Positions 49,388 to 59,700 of a stretch of 64,000 nucleotides of DNA are shown piece after piece; position 1 is the stretch's first letter, and each line of letters begins with the position of its first letter. The DNA is taken from positions 2,108,001-2,172,000 of the forward strand of contig NZ_VWWO01000001.1 of NCBI RefSeq assembly GCF_011752935.1, given 5' to 3'. Source of the stretch: Chitinophaga sp. Cy-1792. GTDB lineage: Bacteria; Bacteroidota; Bacteroidia; Chitinophagales; Chitinophagaceae. Made by a program: the position numbers and the translations under genes. The notes below the pieces were generated by a model. The model was not told the DNA's origin. It saw nothing but the letters and a program-made list of their open reading frames with translations, and ran no database searches.

Positions 49388-50587
49388 ATTCAATACATTT
49401 ACCAGGTACATCACCAGGATAGAAAACGCAATCAGTATCAGGTAGCTGTAAGACAGATTGATCCCGTCTTTGGCTGGTAATGCATACGTGAGTACGTAGC
49501 TTAAAACAGATACAATCACATAACATAATCCTCCTGTTAATCCGCCGGCAATACCTGCATTTTTAGGAAATTTGGCCAGGCAATAGGTGAAGTAATTATT
49601 GTAGGTAAATCCTGCGCCTACATGTATCAGGAAGGCAAAAACAAGGATCAGGGCCAGCGGGCTCCAGAAATGCAACAGGGTCAGTAACGCAATGCCATAT
49701 AAGAGTTGCAACGCTACATTGATGTTCATCTTTTTGGCGAAAGGCTTGTTGATAGTGCCTTTCCCTATAAAGCCACCCACCATCCAGGCGAATCCCAGCA
49801 GCAAACTGCAATATCCCGTTACTACCGGCGATAAACCATAATGGTGTTCAATGATAAACGGCCCGGACATATTATACGTCATTACCATGCTGTAACCCAA
49901 TCCCAGCATGATAATGCCCAAAACAAAACTACCCGTTTTAAGCATGTCGGAATAGATGTTTACTATCTTGCTCAGGTGGAACGGAGTTGCATGTAGTAGC
50001 GTTTCTCCACTGAATATTATCTCCAGTACAAATAATACAGCCGCTATCAATCCCAAAAAATAAAAGTTGGATTCCCAACCAAAATTCACTTCCAGGTACC
50101 CACCTATGAAAGGTGCTACTATAGGGCCGGTAGACCAGATGATAGTAAACAGGCTGAGATAGTGCTTTAGCTTTTCTCCACTGAACAGGTCCACGAAAAA
50201 GGCGCGTTTGGCCACTACCATGGCCGCTATCGTGATACCATGTATTACCCGCATGGCATAAATTACATATATATTGTGCGTGCTGCCGATGATAATACAG
50301 GAGCAGCAGAATATCAGCATTGATACAAGTGATATACGGTAACGTCCGTAGCTGTCCAGCAGTCCGCCTACAAATAATTGTGAAACCCCGTAACTGATGA
50401 GAAAAAGACTGAGTGTAAGCTGTGCCTGGCTGCTACTGATACCAAGGGCTGCCGTCATACCGGGCAGAGAGGGAATGTAAATGTCGGTGGCAAACCCCGA
50501 CATAGGAATCATGGCAAAGGCTAATAGTGTGGCTATTCCTATGTTCTTATCCTTAATTGATCGCAATTGTGTTGTGCTGTCTGTCAT
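49367..50587 (-). CDS. MFS multidrug transporter, Bcr/CflA type
   Basis: The 406-residue protein has 12 hydrophobic helices. The N-terminal segment MSGFATDIYIPSLPGMTAALG and the following LSLFLISYGVSQLFVGGLLDSYGRYRIS (landmark, with the D-x-x-G-R loop 2 motif) are characteristic of the DHA1 Bcr/CflA subgroup of proton-driven drug exporters. It is convergent with the NYN gene, and the ends of both units overlap at the terminator. There is no local regulator. The start ATG at 50587 gives a normal short cytosolic N-terminus. Confidence 0.9.
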   Translation of the reverse strand: MTDSTTQLRSIKDKNIGIATLLAFAMIPMSGFATDIYIPSLPGMTAALGISSSQAQLTLSLFLISYGVSQLFVGGLLDSYGRYRISLVSMLIFCCSCIIIGSTHNIYVIYAMRVIHGITIAAMVVAKRAFFVDLFSGEKLKHYLSLFTIIWSTGPIVAPFIGGYLEVNFGWESNFYFLGLIAAVLFVLEIIFSGETLLHATPFHLSKIVNIYSDMLKTGSFVLGIIMLGLGYSMVMTYNMSGPFIIEHHYGLSPVVTGYCSLLLGFAWMVGGFIGKGTINKPFAKKMNINVALQLLYGIALLTLLHFWSPLALILVFAFLIHVGAGFTYNNYFTYCLAKFPKNAGIAGGLTGGLCYVIVSVLSYVLTYALPAKDGINLSYSYLILIAFSILVMYLVNVLNKKQASL

Positions 50588-50652
50588 AATTTCCGTTTAG
50601 CGGTTCTTCGACAGCAAAATTGAGTCAATAAAAAATAAGAAATGTCATAATC

Positions 50653-51042
50653 CTATAATTTTGGTGGGATACGACGGCGGCCATCGTCATCGAATTCGTT
50701 GGTCAGCATCCATTCCGTATAGCCGGTGATATACAAAACCCCTACCACAACGGCTCCCACCGTGATATACATGAACCAGTCCGTCTGAGATGGAAAAATA
50801 AGCGCGCAACAAATACCAATTAATAATATGATAAACCCTACCCGCCGGGAAATCATGGCGGCATCTTTATTGGCAGCGTCCCACATTTCCTGGTTTCGTG
50901 TAGACAGGAACGTACGGTAGCCGTACCAGGTTTTTACGCTCTTAGGTGGAAAATGTAAGATAAGGTATCCCATCAGCAGGAATAACAAACCTCCGAATAA
51001 TGCAGCATTGCAATAAGTACTGTGAAGAAATCTTACTATCAT
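50653..51042 (-). CDS. SdpI-family membrane protein
   Basis: The 129-residue protein has three hydrophobic helices and the family signature WYGYRTFLSTRNQEMWDAANK (cited as GYRT...WDxANK, about residues 40-58). Characterised SdpI of Bacillus gives immunity to a secreted toxin and is signal-linked, but most family members have no known role. Three helices are fewer than in SdpI itself, and this is the short form. It lies 65 bp upstream of the MFS gene on the same strand, so they may be co-transcribed. Confidence 0.8.
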   Translation of the reverse strand: MIVRFLHSTYCNAALFGGLLFLLMGYLILHFPPKSVKTWYGYRTFLSTRNQEMWDAANKDAAMISRRVGFIILLIGICCALIFPSQTDWFMYITVGAVVVGVLYITGYTEWMLTNEFDDDGRRRIPPKL

Positions 51043-51107
51043 CGCTGTCAGTTTTTGGGTAACTATAAGTTACGAAAAAATTGTGGAAGAAGAACCGAAA
51101 CGACAAT

Positions 51108-51139
51108 AAAAAAGGTGGCCGCATTTAGCGACCACCTTT
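51108..51139 (-). terminator. Terminator of the AsmA-like gene
   Basis: On the minus strand AAAGGTGG and CCACCTTT (51132-51139 and 51111-51118) form an 8-bp outer stem continued by CGC/GCG, followed by a T run. It lies 22 bp after the stop at 51161. Confidence 0.85.
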
Positions 51140-51160
51140 GAATGTTTATATTATATATTT

Positions 51161-53878
51161 TTAATTTTTGGTACTATCCACCGCAGCAGCCTGTTTCTTC
51201 TTTCCAAACAAGCCATTGATCACGTTTTTGGCAGATTCTCCCGCCGTTTTTCCCAGATTTTGTACACCATTGTTAGGCGTAGCTCCGGTAGAGTCTTTAT
51301 GACCCAGCAGCTGATTTTTCAGTTCGTTTTTGGCTGCAGCCACTGCCTGGTTTTTCAGCTGATTCACTGTATCGCGAACAGTGCTCTTAATGGTATCTAC
51401 TTTGTTTTTCACCAGTTCGGTAGCCTGAGATTTCAGGTTGTTGGTGCTTTCACGCAGGTCTGTTTTCAGTGATGGTTTCATGATATTACCACCCATGGCA
51501 ATAGACAGGTGAACGCTGTCGCCCACATTAACAGGAATACCTTTGTTCTGTGCCTGTGCCGCGAGGTTGTTTACCAGCTGATTACCGGCGCTGCCCATGA
51601 GGCTGCGTGGCAAAGCCAGTTGCAGACTGTAGTCCAGCGACTGATCAAAACCATGACTACCGGCAATGTCCATACGAACGCCGTTCACAACTACTTTGAA
51701 AGGATTTACTTTCACGCGGCCGTTTTCGAATGCGAAGTAGTTTTTGATGTCGCGCAGTGAAATATCTTTCAGCTGGCTGATATTCAGGTTGCTGGCCAGC
51801 TGGTCTACCGGCGCAAACTGTTTCAGTACGCCTTCGATCAGCAGGAGGTTACCATCACCGGTAAGACTGTTGAGTTCCGGCATCATATCTTTTCCAAGCT
51901 TACCGTGCATAGTCAGCTGGGAAGTGATTTTACCGCTAAGGAACTTACCGATAGGCATCAGGCTTCTTACGGTATTGAATGCGTTGAAGGTCTGCTGAAT
52001 ATCTACGCGTTCTACATCATAGGAGAGATTGATATCCGGGTTGGTTTTGCTCGCTTTGGTGCTGTAGCTACCGTTGATGGCCATGGTACCCTGCAATGCG
52101 TCGGCTTTGAGCTGTTGCATGGTAACGGTTTCATCTTTCACGAGGAGGGCGCCGGTAACGTTGTTCATATCGATTTTGTCGTAATGAACTTTATCGACAA
52201 TTGCGTGGAGTGCTACGTTCAGGTTGGCCGGTACCGGGAATGGTGCCGCGCCGGCAGCTGCTGAATCTTTCTTCGCTTCGGCAGCCGGAGCAGCCGCAGT
52301 GGTGCTGCTGGTGGCCATCCATTTGTCCAGGTTGATCTGGTCGGCTTTCAGGTTGAAGGTACCATCCAGTGCTTCATTCTTCAGCGTATAGGCGAGGAGG
52401 TTATTGACCTCTCCGTTTGCCTGGAAGTGAGAGCCCAGGTATTCGGCGTTCAGGTCTTTAACAGTTACATTTTTAGGATTGAACTGTAAAGCGAGATTAT
52501 TCACTTTTACGCCATCAGGGTAGTCTTTACTTTTATACAGCATGTTGCTGAGGGCCAGGTTACCGGCAGCATAGAACTTATCGTACTGCTGTTTTTCGAT
52601 GGCGCTCATATTTCCTTTGGCGCTGATATCTGCATCCAGTAAGCCTTGCAGGGCGGTGCCGGACTCCAGTTTCACATATTGAGGAATCTGGGCCAGGTCC
52701 AGTTTACCTTTGGCAGCTGCATCTACATACATATCGGATATAGGTGTTTTCACCAATACGCGTAAATCTAACGGTGTATTATCCATTTCCAGGTGGCCTC
52801 TGGACATGTCTACCACAGTATGGTCAGGAACGCCGTCAGGGTTGGTGATCTTCACGGCCAGTTGAATATTTTTCACTGGTTTAGGGAGATCGGGATATTG
52901 GAAGAAGCCGTCTGTTACGCCCAGGTTCAGCCCAAATGCAGGCATCTGCACAGGAGAATAATTACCTTTTACAAAACCATCAAAAGCAGCTTTACCGCTT
53001 GTTTTGATCTTATTGAAGTCGGTAGCATAGATGGCCGGTACCAGCGACAGCAGGTCTTTAAACTCGGTAGAAGGGCTTTTAAAGGTAAAGTCCATGCCAT
53101 AGGTGCTGTCGTTTACCAGTTTAAATAATCCGGCGAAGTCGATGCCGAGGTTATTCAGACTGGCTTTGGCATTTTTCAGCGTATAGGTGCTGGTGTTATT
53201 ATCGATTTGAATATCAGCATCCAGTTTGGTGACAACATGGCTTAAATAAGGAATGGGGCCATATTTAAAGGTAACGCCATCTGCATCGGTATGGGTGCTG
53301 AGGGTGAACTGGTCCTGGGTGAAATCCCCGGTGCCGTTGTGGTTGAGGCCATCAACTTCCATATACATGCCGCCCTGGCGGTCGTCGTAGCTGACAAAAG
53401 CATTTTCAATGCTGTATTTCTTCAGGCTAAGCGCAAACTTGCTTTTGGAGGTGTCAGCAGGCGTAGCAGCAGCGGTGTCTGGTTTGGTGATGTCCCAGTT
53501 GGCGTGGCCGTCTTTATCAACAATAGCGTGTATACGTGGCTGTACGAGCGCGATGTTATAGATATCCATTTTATCGCCTTTGATGACACTCATGAGGTTC
53601 AGTGCTACATCAATTTTCTGAACTGCGAGGAGGGTATCCTGTTCGAACTGGCCTTTACCAATTACTTTAAGGTCTTCCAGGCCAACAGCCAGGCGGGGGA
53701 AATGACGGATAAGGCTGATATCAACATCCTTGAAGTCGACACGGGCGTTCAATTGCTTATTGAGCTCCGTTTTCACCGTAGCCATGATTTTGTCCTTGAA
53801 AAAGTAAGGAATTGCAATAGCAGCCAGTATCAAGACAATGAATGTGATGCCCACAATTTTCAGTATCTTCTTGAGCAT
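51161..53878 (-). CDS. AsmA-family protein
   Basis: The 905-residue protein has one N-terminal membrane helix (IVGITFIVLILAAIAIPYFF, about residues 8-27), then a very long beta-rich periplasmic part that fits the AsmA/DUF748 repeating-beta-groove superfamily: DKIMATVKTELNKQLNARVDFKDVDISLIRHFPRLAVGLEDL near the start (landmark) and a final AsmA-2-like segment (KPSLKTDLRES). Ala-rich low-complexity linkers and a C-terminal Lys tail are present. Such bridge-like proteins are thought to carry phospholipids between inner and outer membranes. It is a single gene, divergent from the methyltransferase gene. Confidence 0.88.
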   Translation of the reverse strand: MLKKILKIVGITFIVLILAAIAIPYFFKDKIMATVKTELNKQLNARVDFKDVDISLIRHFPRLAVGLEDLKVIGKGQFEQDTLLAVQKIDVALNLMSVIKGDKMDIYNIALVQPRIHAIVDKDGHANWDITKPDTAAATPADTSKSKFALSLKKYSIENAFVSYDDRQGGMYMEVDGLNHNGTGDFTQDQFTLSTHTDADGVTFKYGPIPYLSHVVTKLDADIQIDNNTSTYTLKNAKASLNNLGIDFAGLFKLVNDSTYGMDFTFKSPSTEFKDLLSLVPAIYATDFNKIKTSGKAAFDGFVKGNYSPVQMPAFGLNLGVTDGFFQYPDLPKPVKNIQLAVKITNPDGVPDHTVVDMSRGHLEMDNTPLDLRVLVKTPISDMYVDAAAKGKLDLAQIPQYVKLESGTALQGLLDADISAKGNMSAIEKQQYDKFYAAGNLALSNMLYKSKDYPDGVKVNNLALQFNPKNVTVKDLNAEYLGSHFQANGEVNNLLAYTLKNEALDGTFNLKADQINLDKWMATSSTTAAAPAAEAKKDSAAAGAAPFPVPANLNVALHAIVDKVHYDKIDMNNVTGALLVKDETVTMQQLKADALQGTMAINGSYSTKASKTNPDINLSYDVERVDIQQTFNAFNTVRSLMPIGKFLSGKITSQLTMHGKLGKDMMPELNSLTGDGNLLLIEGVLKQFAPVDQLASNLNISQLKDISLRDIKNYFAFENGRVKVNPFKVVVNGVRMDIAGSHGFDQSLDYSLQLALPRSLMGSAGNQLVNNLAAQAQNKGIPVNVGDSVHLSIAMGGNIMKPSLKTDLRESTNNLKSQATELVKNKVDTIKSTVRDTVNQLKNQAVAAAKNELKNQLLGHKDSTGATPNNGVQNLGKTAGESAKNVINGLFGKKKQAAAVDSTKN

Positions 53879-53960
53879 AGGTTTAAGTATTTTAAGATTG
53901 TGCGGTGAAATTACCTTATTTCGTAATTTTAAGGGCCATAGAATAAAATATTTTTTTTAT

Positions 53961-54548
53961 ATGACACCAGAAAGAAGGGAAAGGGTATTATCGGCATTGA
54001 ACAAACGTCAGGGAAATCTGACCGTGATATTGGATGATGTGGAGGATCCGCATAATATTTCTGCGGTAATGCGGACATGTGATTCTGTTGGAATACAGGA
54101 GATTTTTGTAATAAAAACGAAATTACCGCGTCATAAGCGCTGGGGTTTCAGGAGTAGCAGTGGCGCCAACAAATGGGTGACGGTCCATCAGTTTGATAAT
54201 ATTCAGGATTGTGTGGCTGCCGTGCGCAGCAAATATGATAAAATATTAACGACTCACCTGGCGCAGGATGCGGTGAGTTTATATGATATTGATTTTACAG
54301 CGTCTATCGCCCTGGTATTCGGGAATGAGCAGAAGGGCGTCAGTGAGGAATTAATTGCTGTTTCAGATGGTAATTTTATTATCCCGCAGATGGGCATGAT
54401 AAAATCACTGAATATCTCTGTAGCCTGTGCCGTAACAATTTATGAAGCCATGCGTCAGAAAATGCTGGCAGGACACTATAATCAGCCAGGTTTACCGGAA
54501 GCCGAATATAACGCGTTACTGGAGCAATGGGGATATGAAGAAGATTAA
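53961..54548 (+). CDS. SpoU/TrmH-family tRNA or rRNA 2'-O-methyltransferase
   Basis: The 195-residue protein carries the SPOUT knot motifs: motif 1 DPHNISAVMRTCDSVGI, motif 2 ALVFGNEQKGVSEEL and motif 3 IPQMGMIKSLNISVACAVTIYEAMRQ. The S-adenosylmethionine binds in the C-terminal trefoil knot. The likely reaction is 2'-O-methylation of G18 in tRNA (TrmH type), but the target is not certain. The correct start is ATG 53961; the upstream extension to 53838 overlaps the divergent AsmA gene and has no conserved residues. Confidence 0.88.
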   Translation: MTPERRERVLSALNKRQGNLTVILDDVEDPHNISAVMRTCDSVGIQEIFVIKTKLPRHKRWGFRSSSGANKWVTVHQFDNIQDCVAAVRSKYDKILTTHLAQDAVSLYDIDFTASIALVFGNEQKGVSEELIAVSDGNFIIPQMGMIKSLNISVACAVTIYEAMRQKMLAGHYNQPGLPEAEYNALLEQWGYEED

Positions 54549-54641
54549 ATAACAGATATATAGCAGCGCAGCTGACAGGTTGTGCTGCTCTCTATATGAG
54601 AAGGCCTGAACGGCTGCCCCGCCAAAATCTTATAGAAAGCC

Positions 54642-54671
54642 TTTGATCCCATTCAACAATTTGTAGCTTTG
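54642..54671 (+). promoter_or_regulatory. Promoter of the second ECF sigma operon
   Basis: TTTG at 54642-54645, an 18-bp spacer, and TAGCTTTG at 54664-54671 match the Bacteroidota consensus. The predicted start lies about 35 nt upstream of the sigma ATG at 54715. Confidence 0.75.
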
Positions 54672-54714
54672 TGCTACGCATCAAATTATTATATCCAAAA
54701 TCTTCAGGTGGTTT

Positions 54715-55314
54715 ATGATGGTTCATCCTCTGGCAAACGAAGCGGAATTGCTGCACGCATTGCGGGCGGGAGATGAATCGGCGTTTACACAACTATACCT
54801 GTATTATAGTCCTGGCCTGTATACTGCTATTCTTAGCATGGCAAAAGATCCGGAAGCAGCACAGGAGATCGTCCAGGAAATCTTCTCCCTGATCTGGAAA
54901 AATAGAAAAGAGAGTGCTGATATTTCCAATTTCGCTGGTTACCTGGTAAAGGCAGGTCAGAACAGGATATTTAATTTCTTCAAGAAACTACAACTCGATA
55001 AAGAGAAGCTACAACAGTTTCGCCTATACGCTACTGCGCATTATTCACATATAGAAGAGGCCTTACATTACCAGGAAAGCAGTGCCATGCTGGAAGCAGC
55101 TTTAGATAAGTTAACACCGCAGCAGGCCAGAGTATACCGCCTGTGCCGGATCGATGGTTTTACCAACAGGGAAGCAGCGGAACAATTGGGGATATCCGTG
55201 TATACCGTAAAAGAATACCTGAAAGAAGCCAACAAAAAGGTACGTAGCTATTTCGATAATAATCCGGAACAGGTATTGATACTATTGATTTTGATACACT
55301 TAGGCAGATTGTAA
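54715..55314 (+). CDS. ECF-type RNA polymerase sigma factor
   Basis: The 199-residue protein has region 2 (about residues 15-85: DESAFTQLYLYYSPGL, DPEAAQEIVQEIFSLIW) and region 4 (about 125-180: LTPQQARVYRLCRIDGFTNREAAEQLG, then SVYTVKEYLKEA). It belongs to the Bacteroidetes ECF group paired with FecR. It opens a collinear sigma-FecR-SusC-SusD set, the standard surface-signalling layout, unlike the first island where the sigma gene is divergent. Two adjacent ATG codons (54715, 54718) are possible starts. Confidence 0.9.
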   Translation: MMVHPLANEAELLHALRAGDESAFTQLYLYYSPGLYTAILSMAKDPEAAQEIVQEIFSLIWKNRKESADISNFAGYLVKAGQNRIFNFFKKLQLDKEKLQQFRLYATAHYSHIEEALHYQESSAMLEAALDKLTPQQARVYRLCRIDGFTNREAAEQLGISVYTVKEYLKEANKKVRSYFDNNPEQVLILLILIHLGRL

Positions 55315-55370
55315 AAAAAATTGCTGTTTCCTCCCCCTCTTTTTCTTTTTTCAAATGTCATTATAAGAGG

Positions 55371-56498
55371 ATGAATCAACCAGAAAACAAAAATGACCTG
55401 TTTAACAGGCTGCTAAACGGCGCATGTAAACCAGAAGAGCTTCCTCTGTTAATTGAATGGCTGGGGTCGGGAGAGATGGACCCCGAAGCGGCCAGGATGG
55501 TACAGTCCTGTCTGGAAAGCATGCCTGTACCTGAAGCTGTAGATACGCAGGTGAGGGAGCAGCTGGCGGCATTACTGCCGGATATTCTCCGTGAAACGCC
55601 TGTTGTGCCAATGCCTGCGCGCAGGTACTCTATCCGCTGGGTCGCTGCTGCGGTTGCAATATCCTTTGTGGCAGGAAGTCTGTTGCTGCTGCATCATGGT
55701 AAGCATACTGTATCACTGGCAGATGTGAAACCCGGTAGCGATAAGGCTACACTGATAATGGCGGATGGCGCCGTGGTAACACTGGACAGCAGCGCTAAAA
55801 CCATCCGGCAGGGATCGCAGCTAATCCGCCAGACAGCCGGTGAGCTGCAATATAATTCTGGTAATAACGGTAAAGGACAAAATTTACTGCAGACACCCAG
55901 AGGCGGCAGGTTTAAACTCCTGCTGCCCGATGGGAGCAAGGTATGGCTGAACGCTGCCTCTTCGTTACGGTACCCGGTAGCATTTAATGAAAAAGAGCGG
56001 GTGGTAAAACTGGAAGGGGAAGCATACTTTGAACCCACCGCCGATGCTGCTCATCCATTTATTGTGCAGTGCGGCAACGAAAGAATAGAAGTACTGGGAA
56101 CAGCTTTTAATATTATGGCTTATGCAGATGAACCTGTGCGAAAAGTAACCCTGGTAACGGGTGCGGTAAAGGTTGTCACGCCTGCTGCGCAGGAAGTATT
56201 GAAGCCTTCCATGCAGGCAGTCCTGTCCGGAGGAGATATCCAGGTAAAGCAGGTAGATATACATAGTGCCACCGGTTGGAAAGATGGATTTATCGTTATG
56301 CAGAACGCCAGCGTACCCGAAATTATGCGCCAGATTGCAAGGTGGTATAACGTAGACGTACGTATGAAAAATGATAGAAAAGAAGCACATCTGTCGGGAG
56401 ATATCCCCATGAGCTTAAGTCTTAAAGAAGTGCTGGAGATATTGGAAATGAGCGGAATAGATACAGAATACAGTGAGCAGACAGTAATAGTTAAATAA
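55371..56498 (+). CDS. FecR-family anti-sigma factor
   Basis: The 375-residue protein has an N-terminal cytosolic anti-sigma segment (about residues 1-80), one membrane helix (about 87-105: WVAAAVAISFVAGSLLLL), the FecR periplasmic domain (TPRGGRFKLLLPDGSKVWLNAASSLRYP as landmark, KLEGEAYFEPTAD) and a C-terminal DUF4974 domain (ARWYNVDVRMKND...). It should hold the ECF factor at 54715 inactive until the SusC receptor at 56752 signals import. It follows the sigma gene after 56 bp. Confidence 0.92.
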   Translation: MNQPENKNDLFNRLLNGACKPEELPLLIEWLGSGEMDPEAARMVQSCLESMPVPEAVDTQVREQLAALLPDILRETPVVPMPARRYSIRWVAAAVAISFVAGSLLLLHHGKHTVSLADVKPGSDKATLIMADGAVVTLDSSAKTIRQGSQLIRQTAGELQYNSGNNGKGQNLLQTPRGGRFKLLLPDGSKVWLNAASSLRYPVAFNEKERVVKLEGEAYFEPTADAAHPFIVQCGNERIEVLGTAFNIMAYADEPVRKVTLVTGAVKVVTPAAQEVLKPSMQAVLSGGDIQVKQVDIHSATGWKDGFIVMQNASVPEIMRQIARWYNVDVRMKNDRKEAHLSGDIPMSLSLKEVLEILEMSGIDTEYSEQTVIVK

Positions 56499-56661
56499 TA
56501 GTAGCAATCATCAACCAACCATTAATTTTTTATCAACCATTGCAGAAATCTAAAGAAGAAAAAATGATCAATAAGTTATCAACCAGCAGGAAACGCTGAC
56601 AGAGAAGGGAATCCACCAGCTTTAGTCCCACACATTGAACGTATTTCCAGGCAATAAAAAA

Positions 56662-56706
56662 GCCGAAAATGTTTGCAGCATTTTCGGCCGATGGCCTGGT
56701 TTTTTA
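56662..56706 (+). terminator. Possible attenuator between fecR and susC
   Basis: GCCGAAAATG and CATTTTCGGC (56662-56671 and 56679-56688) form a perfect 10-bp stem with a 7-nt loop, followed about 11 nt later by a T6 run (56700-56705). It sits in the 253-bp gap before SusC and could reduce read-through from fecR. The distance of the T run makes it a weak terminator call. I see no gene in this gap. Confidence 0.5.
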
Positions 56707-56751
56707 ATCAATCGGCGAGATTGTTATTTCTAACCAACCACATTCAAATCT

Positions 56752-59700
56752 ATGCAATTAATTGTAAAAGGCAAAGCCGTGTCCATGCATAGCCAATGCG
56801 GGATGCGAGCCCATCGTACCAGACAAATTTGGCGAATAATGAAGCTGACAACTTTCTTTTTATTATGCATAGCCATGCATATTAGTGCTTCCAGCCTGGC
56901 CCAGCGTGTTACTATCCAGGCTAAAGGAGCAAAACTCGAAACCGTGTTCAATGAAATCAAAGCCCAGACAGGCTATACTTTCGTTTATAGGGATGAGTGG
57001 ATGGCCGCCGCCAGAAAGGTAGATGTACAATTCCGCAATGCCCCTGTAAAAGAGGTGCTGGACAACTGTTTTAAAAACCAGCCATTTACCTACAGCATTA
57101 CTAAAACAACCGTGGTTATCCGAAAAAAGGATGAACAGGCAGATTTGTCCGCACCTGCAGAACTGCCGCAGCAGGATGTTTACTTCAGGGGGCTTGTCAC
57201 CGATGAAAAAGGAGAACCCATCCCGGGAGCAAGTGTGTCGCTGGATGGGGCTTCGAAAGGCACTGCCACCCGGCAGGATGGTACATTCGACCTGCGTTCT
57301 CAGAAAGATCCGGCTATTATAAAAATCAGTTCCCTGGGATACCAGGCGCAAACGCTGGAAGCCAGCAGCAAGAAGTTTCTGCGTATCATCATGAAAACAA
57401 CAGACCAGAGCCTTAGCCAGGTAGTGGTAACGGGAATGGTTACACGCAACAAAAATTCTTTTTCCGGCGCTACTGCTGTTTATTCCGGTCAGCAGCTGAA
57501 AACTATTACCAATGGCAACGTAGTGCAGGCGCTCCGCACACTGGACCCTTCCTTCCTGGTGATGGAGAATAACCTGGCAGGAAGCAACCCCAATGTATTA
57601 CCTACCATCGAGTTACGCGGCCAATCTGCCATCACCAATAATGCCTTGCGTGATCAGTTTTCCGGTGATCCCAATCAGCCACTGTTTATGGTGGATGGCT
57701 TCGAATCCAGCCTCCGGCAGGTGATGGACCTGGACATGAACCGTGTAGCCAGCATCACTATCCTGAAAGATGCAGCTTCTACTGCCATGTATGGTTCCCG
57801 CGCGGCTAACGGCGTAGTGGTGATTGAAACAATAAAAGCTGCACCAGGGAAAATCTTAGTAAACTATGTGGAAGATCTTTCCGTAGATGCTCCCGACCTG
57901 ACCAGTTACAATATGATGACCGCTGCGGAAAAGCTGCAATATGAGGTGCTGGCAGGCAGATACCAGGCTACTGGCAAATGGGATTACGCAAAAGAACAAT
58001 TCTCCTATTATGATTCCATGTATTCCCGCAGACTGCAGGATGTTACCAGGGGCGTGAATTCCTATTGGCTCAGCGATCCTGTTCGCACGGGCGTAACACA
58101 GCGCCATAGCCTGTATGCAGGTGGTGGCACCGGTGCCCTCACATTCGACGCCGGCGGTAGCTACAGAAACCTGCAAGGGGTAATGAAAGGCTCCGGCAGA
58201 CAGGAATGGAGTGGCCGGCTAAACCTCAGCTATCGTGCCGGTAAAGTAAATATCAGCAATGTGACCCTGGTGAATGGCGCCAGATCACAGGAATCGCCCT
58301 ATGGCGACTTTGCCGACTGGGTAAATACAAACCCCTATTATGAGAAAAAGCCAATGTCTGAGCCATACCTTGACCTTACCAGGGGAAAAGACTCTACCAA
58401 CACCAATAATCTGTTAGTAAAAAATCCATTGTATGTAGTCGGACTCAATAACTATAACAAAAGCAAGAGTTATAATCTTGCTACCAACCTGCTGATCAAC
58501 TACGATATTTCAAACGCTTTCCGCCTTCAGGGAGCTTTGCAATTAGCTGGTTCTAACTCATTGGGTGAGGTTTTTGTATCACCCAGAGATCTCTCTTTTG
58601 TTAAAACAGATATTGATAAACGAGGAACATACTCCAACAGCCTTATTACCGGTTTTAGCTATAACTCCTACCTGATGCTTACCTATTACCGGCTGCTGGG
58701 AAAACATATGATTAACCTGAATGCACGTACGGATATTTCTGAAAACAGAAACAGGCTCAGTGGGTACAACCTTACCGGCTTCCCCGCCTCCAGTGATGGT
58801 AACCCGCGATTTGCGTTTAACTATGCAGAAGGCAGTCAGCCTGCACTCAGCAGCAATGTAGCCCGCCGTAATAAGCTGCTGGCAACGGGTTCCTATTCGT
58901 ACGACAACAGGTACAGTGTAGATGCGACAGTATCTTACGATGGCTCCACTGCTTTCGGGTCTGCCAATCAGTATTCCCCGTTCTATGCGCTGGGAGCACG
59001 CTGGAACCTTGCTAAAGAAAAATTCCTGAACACTACCTACATCAACCAATTGAGCCTGAGAGGAAATTTCGGTGTTACCGGTAACCAGAATTTCAGCTCC
59101 TTTAGTTCCCTCACTACCTACCAGTATGGTAAAACCAACTACCTGGATGCCTTTGGATTGTCGATGCTTACGTTGGGTAATGCCGATCTGAAATGGCAGA
59201 ACAGCTATACAAGGGGCGCCGGTCTGGATCTGGCTATTCTTAATAACCGGTTGAAAGCAACGGTGGACATCTACACAAAAGTGACAAATCCACTGGTGAT
59301 AGCTGTTTCGCTGCCTTCTTCCACAGGTTTGTCCAACTATCCGTTTAATGCGGGTAAACTCACGGTAAAAGGGCAGGAGTTCAGGGTATCCTATGAGGTA
59401 ATCAGCAATCGCAAAGATGGAATTGTATGGTTGTTATCGGCCACCGGTAGTCACTATACATCTACCTATAGCGAGTTGGATAAATATCTCTATACCATCA
59501 ACGATAAACTACGCCAGTCAAACAGTCTTGTACGCTATAAAGACGGGTATGCACCGGATGATATCTGGGCGGTACGCTCGCTGGGTATAGATCCTGCTAC
59601 CGGTCGTGAAATTATGCTCACCAAAGACGGTAAGCAGACATTCGATTATAATTATGCCGATGTAGTGAAAGTAGGCAATAGCAGGCCCGATATTCAGGGC

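Noticed and set aside
50653..51042. Toxin-immunity role for the SdpI-like protein
   Set aside because: No SdpC-like toxin gene or export partner nearby; the family is broad.
53838..53960. Extended start of the SpoU methyltransferase
   Set aside because: It overlaps the divergent AsmA gene and lies outside the conserved SPOUT domain.
56499..56751. A separate small gene between fecR and susC
   Set aside because: No frame with plausible start and composition; only a hairpin and T run are visible.
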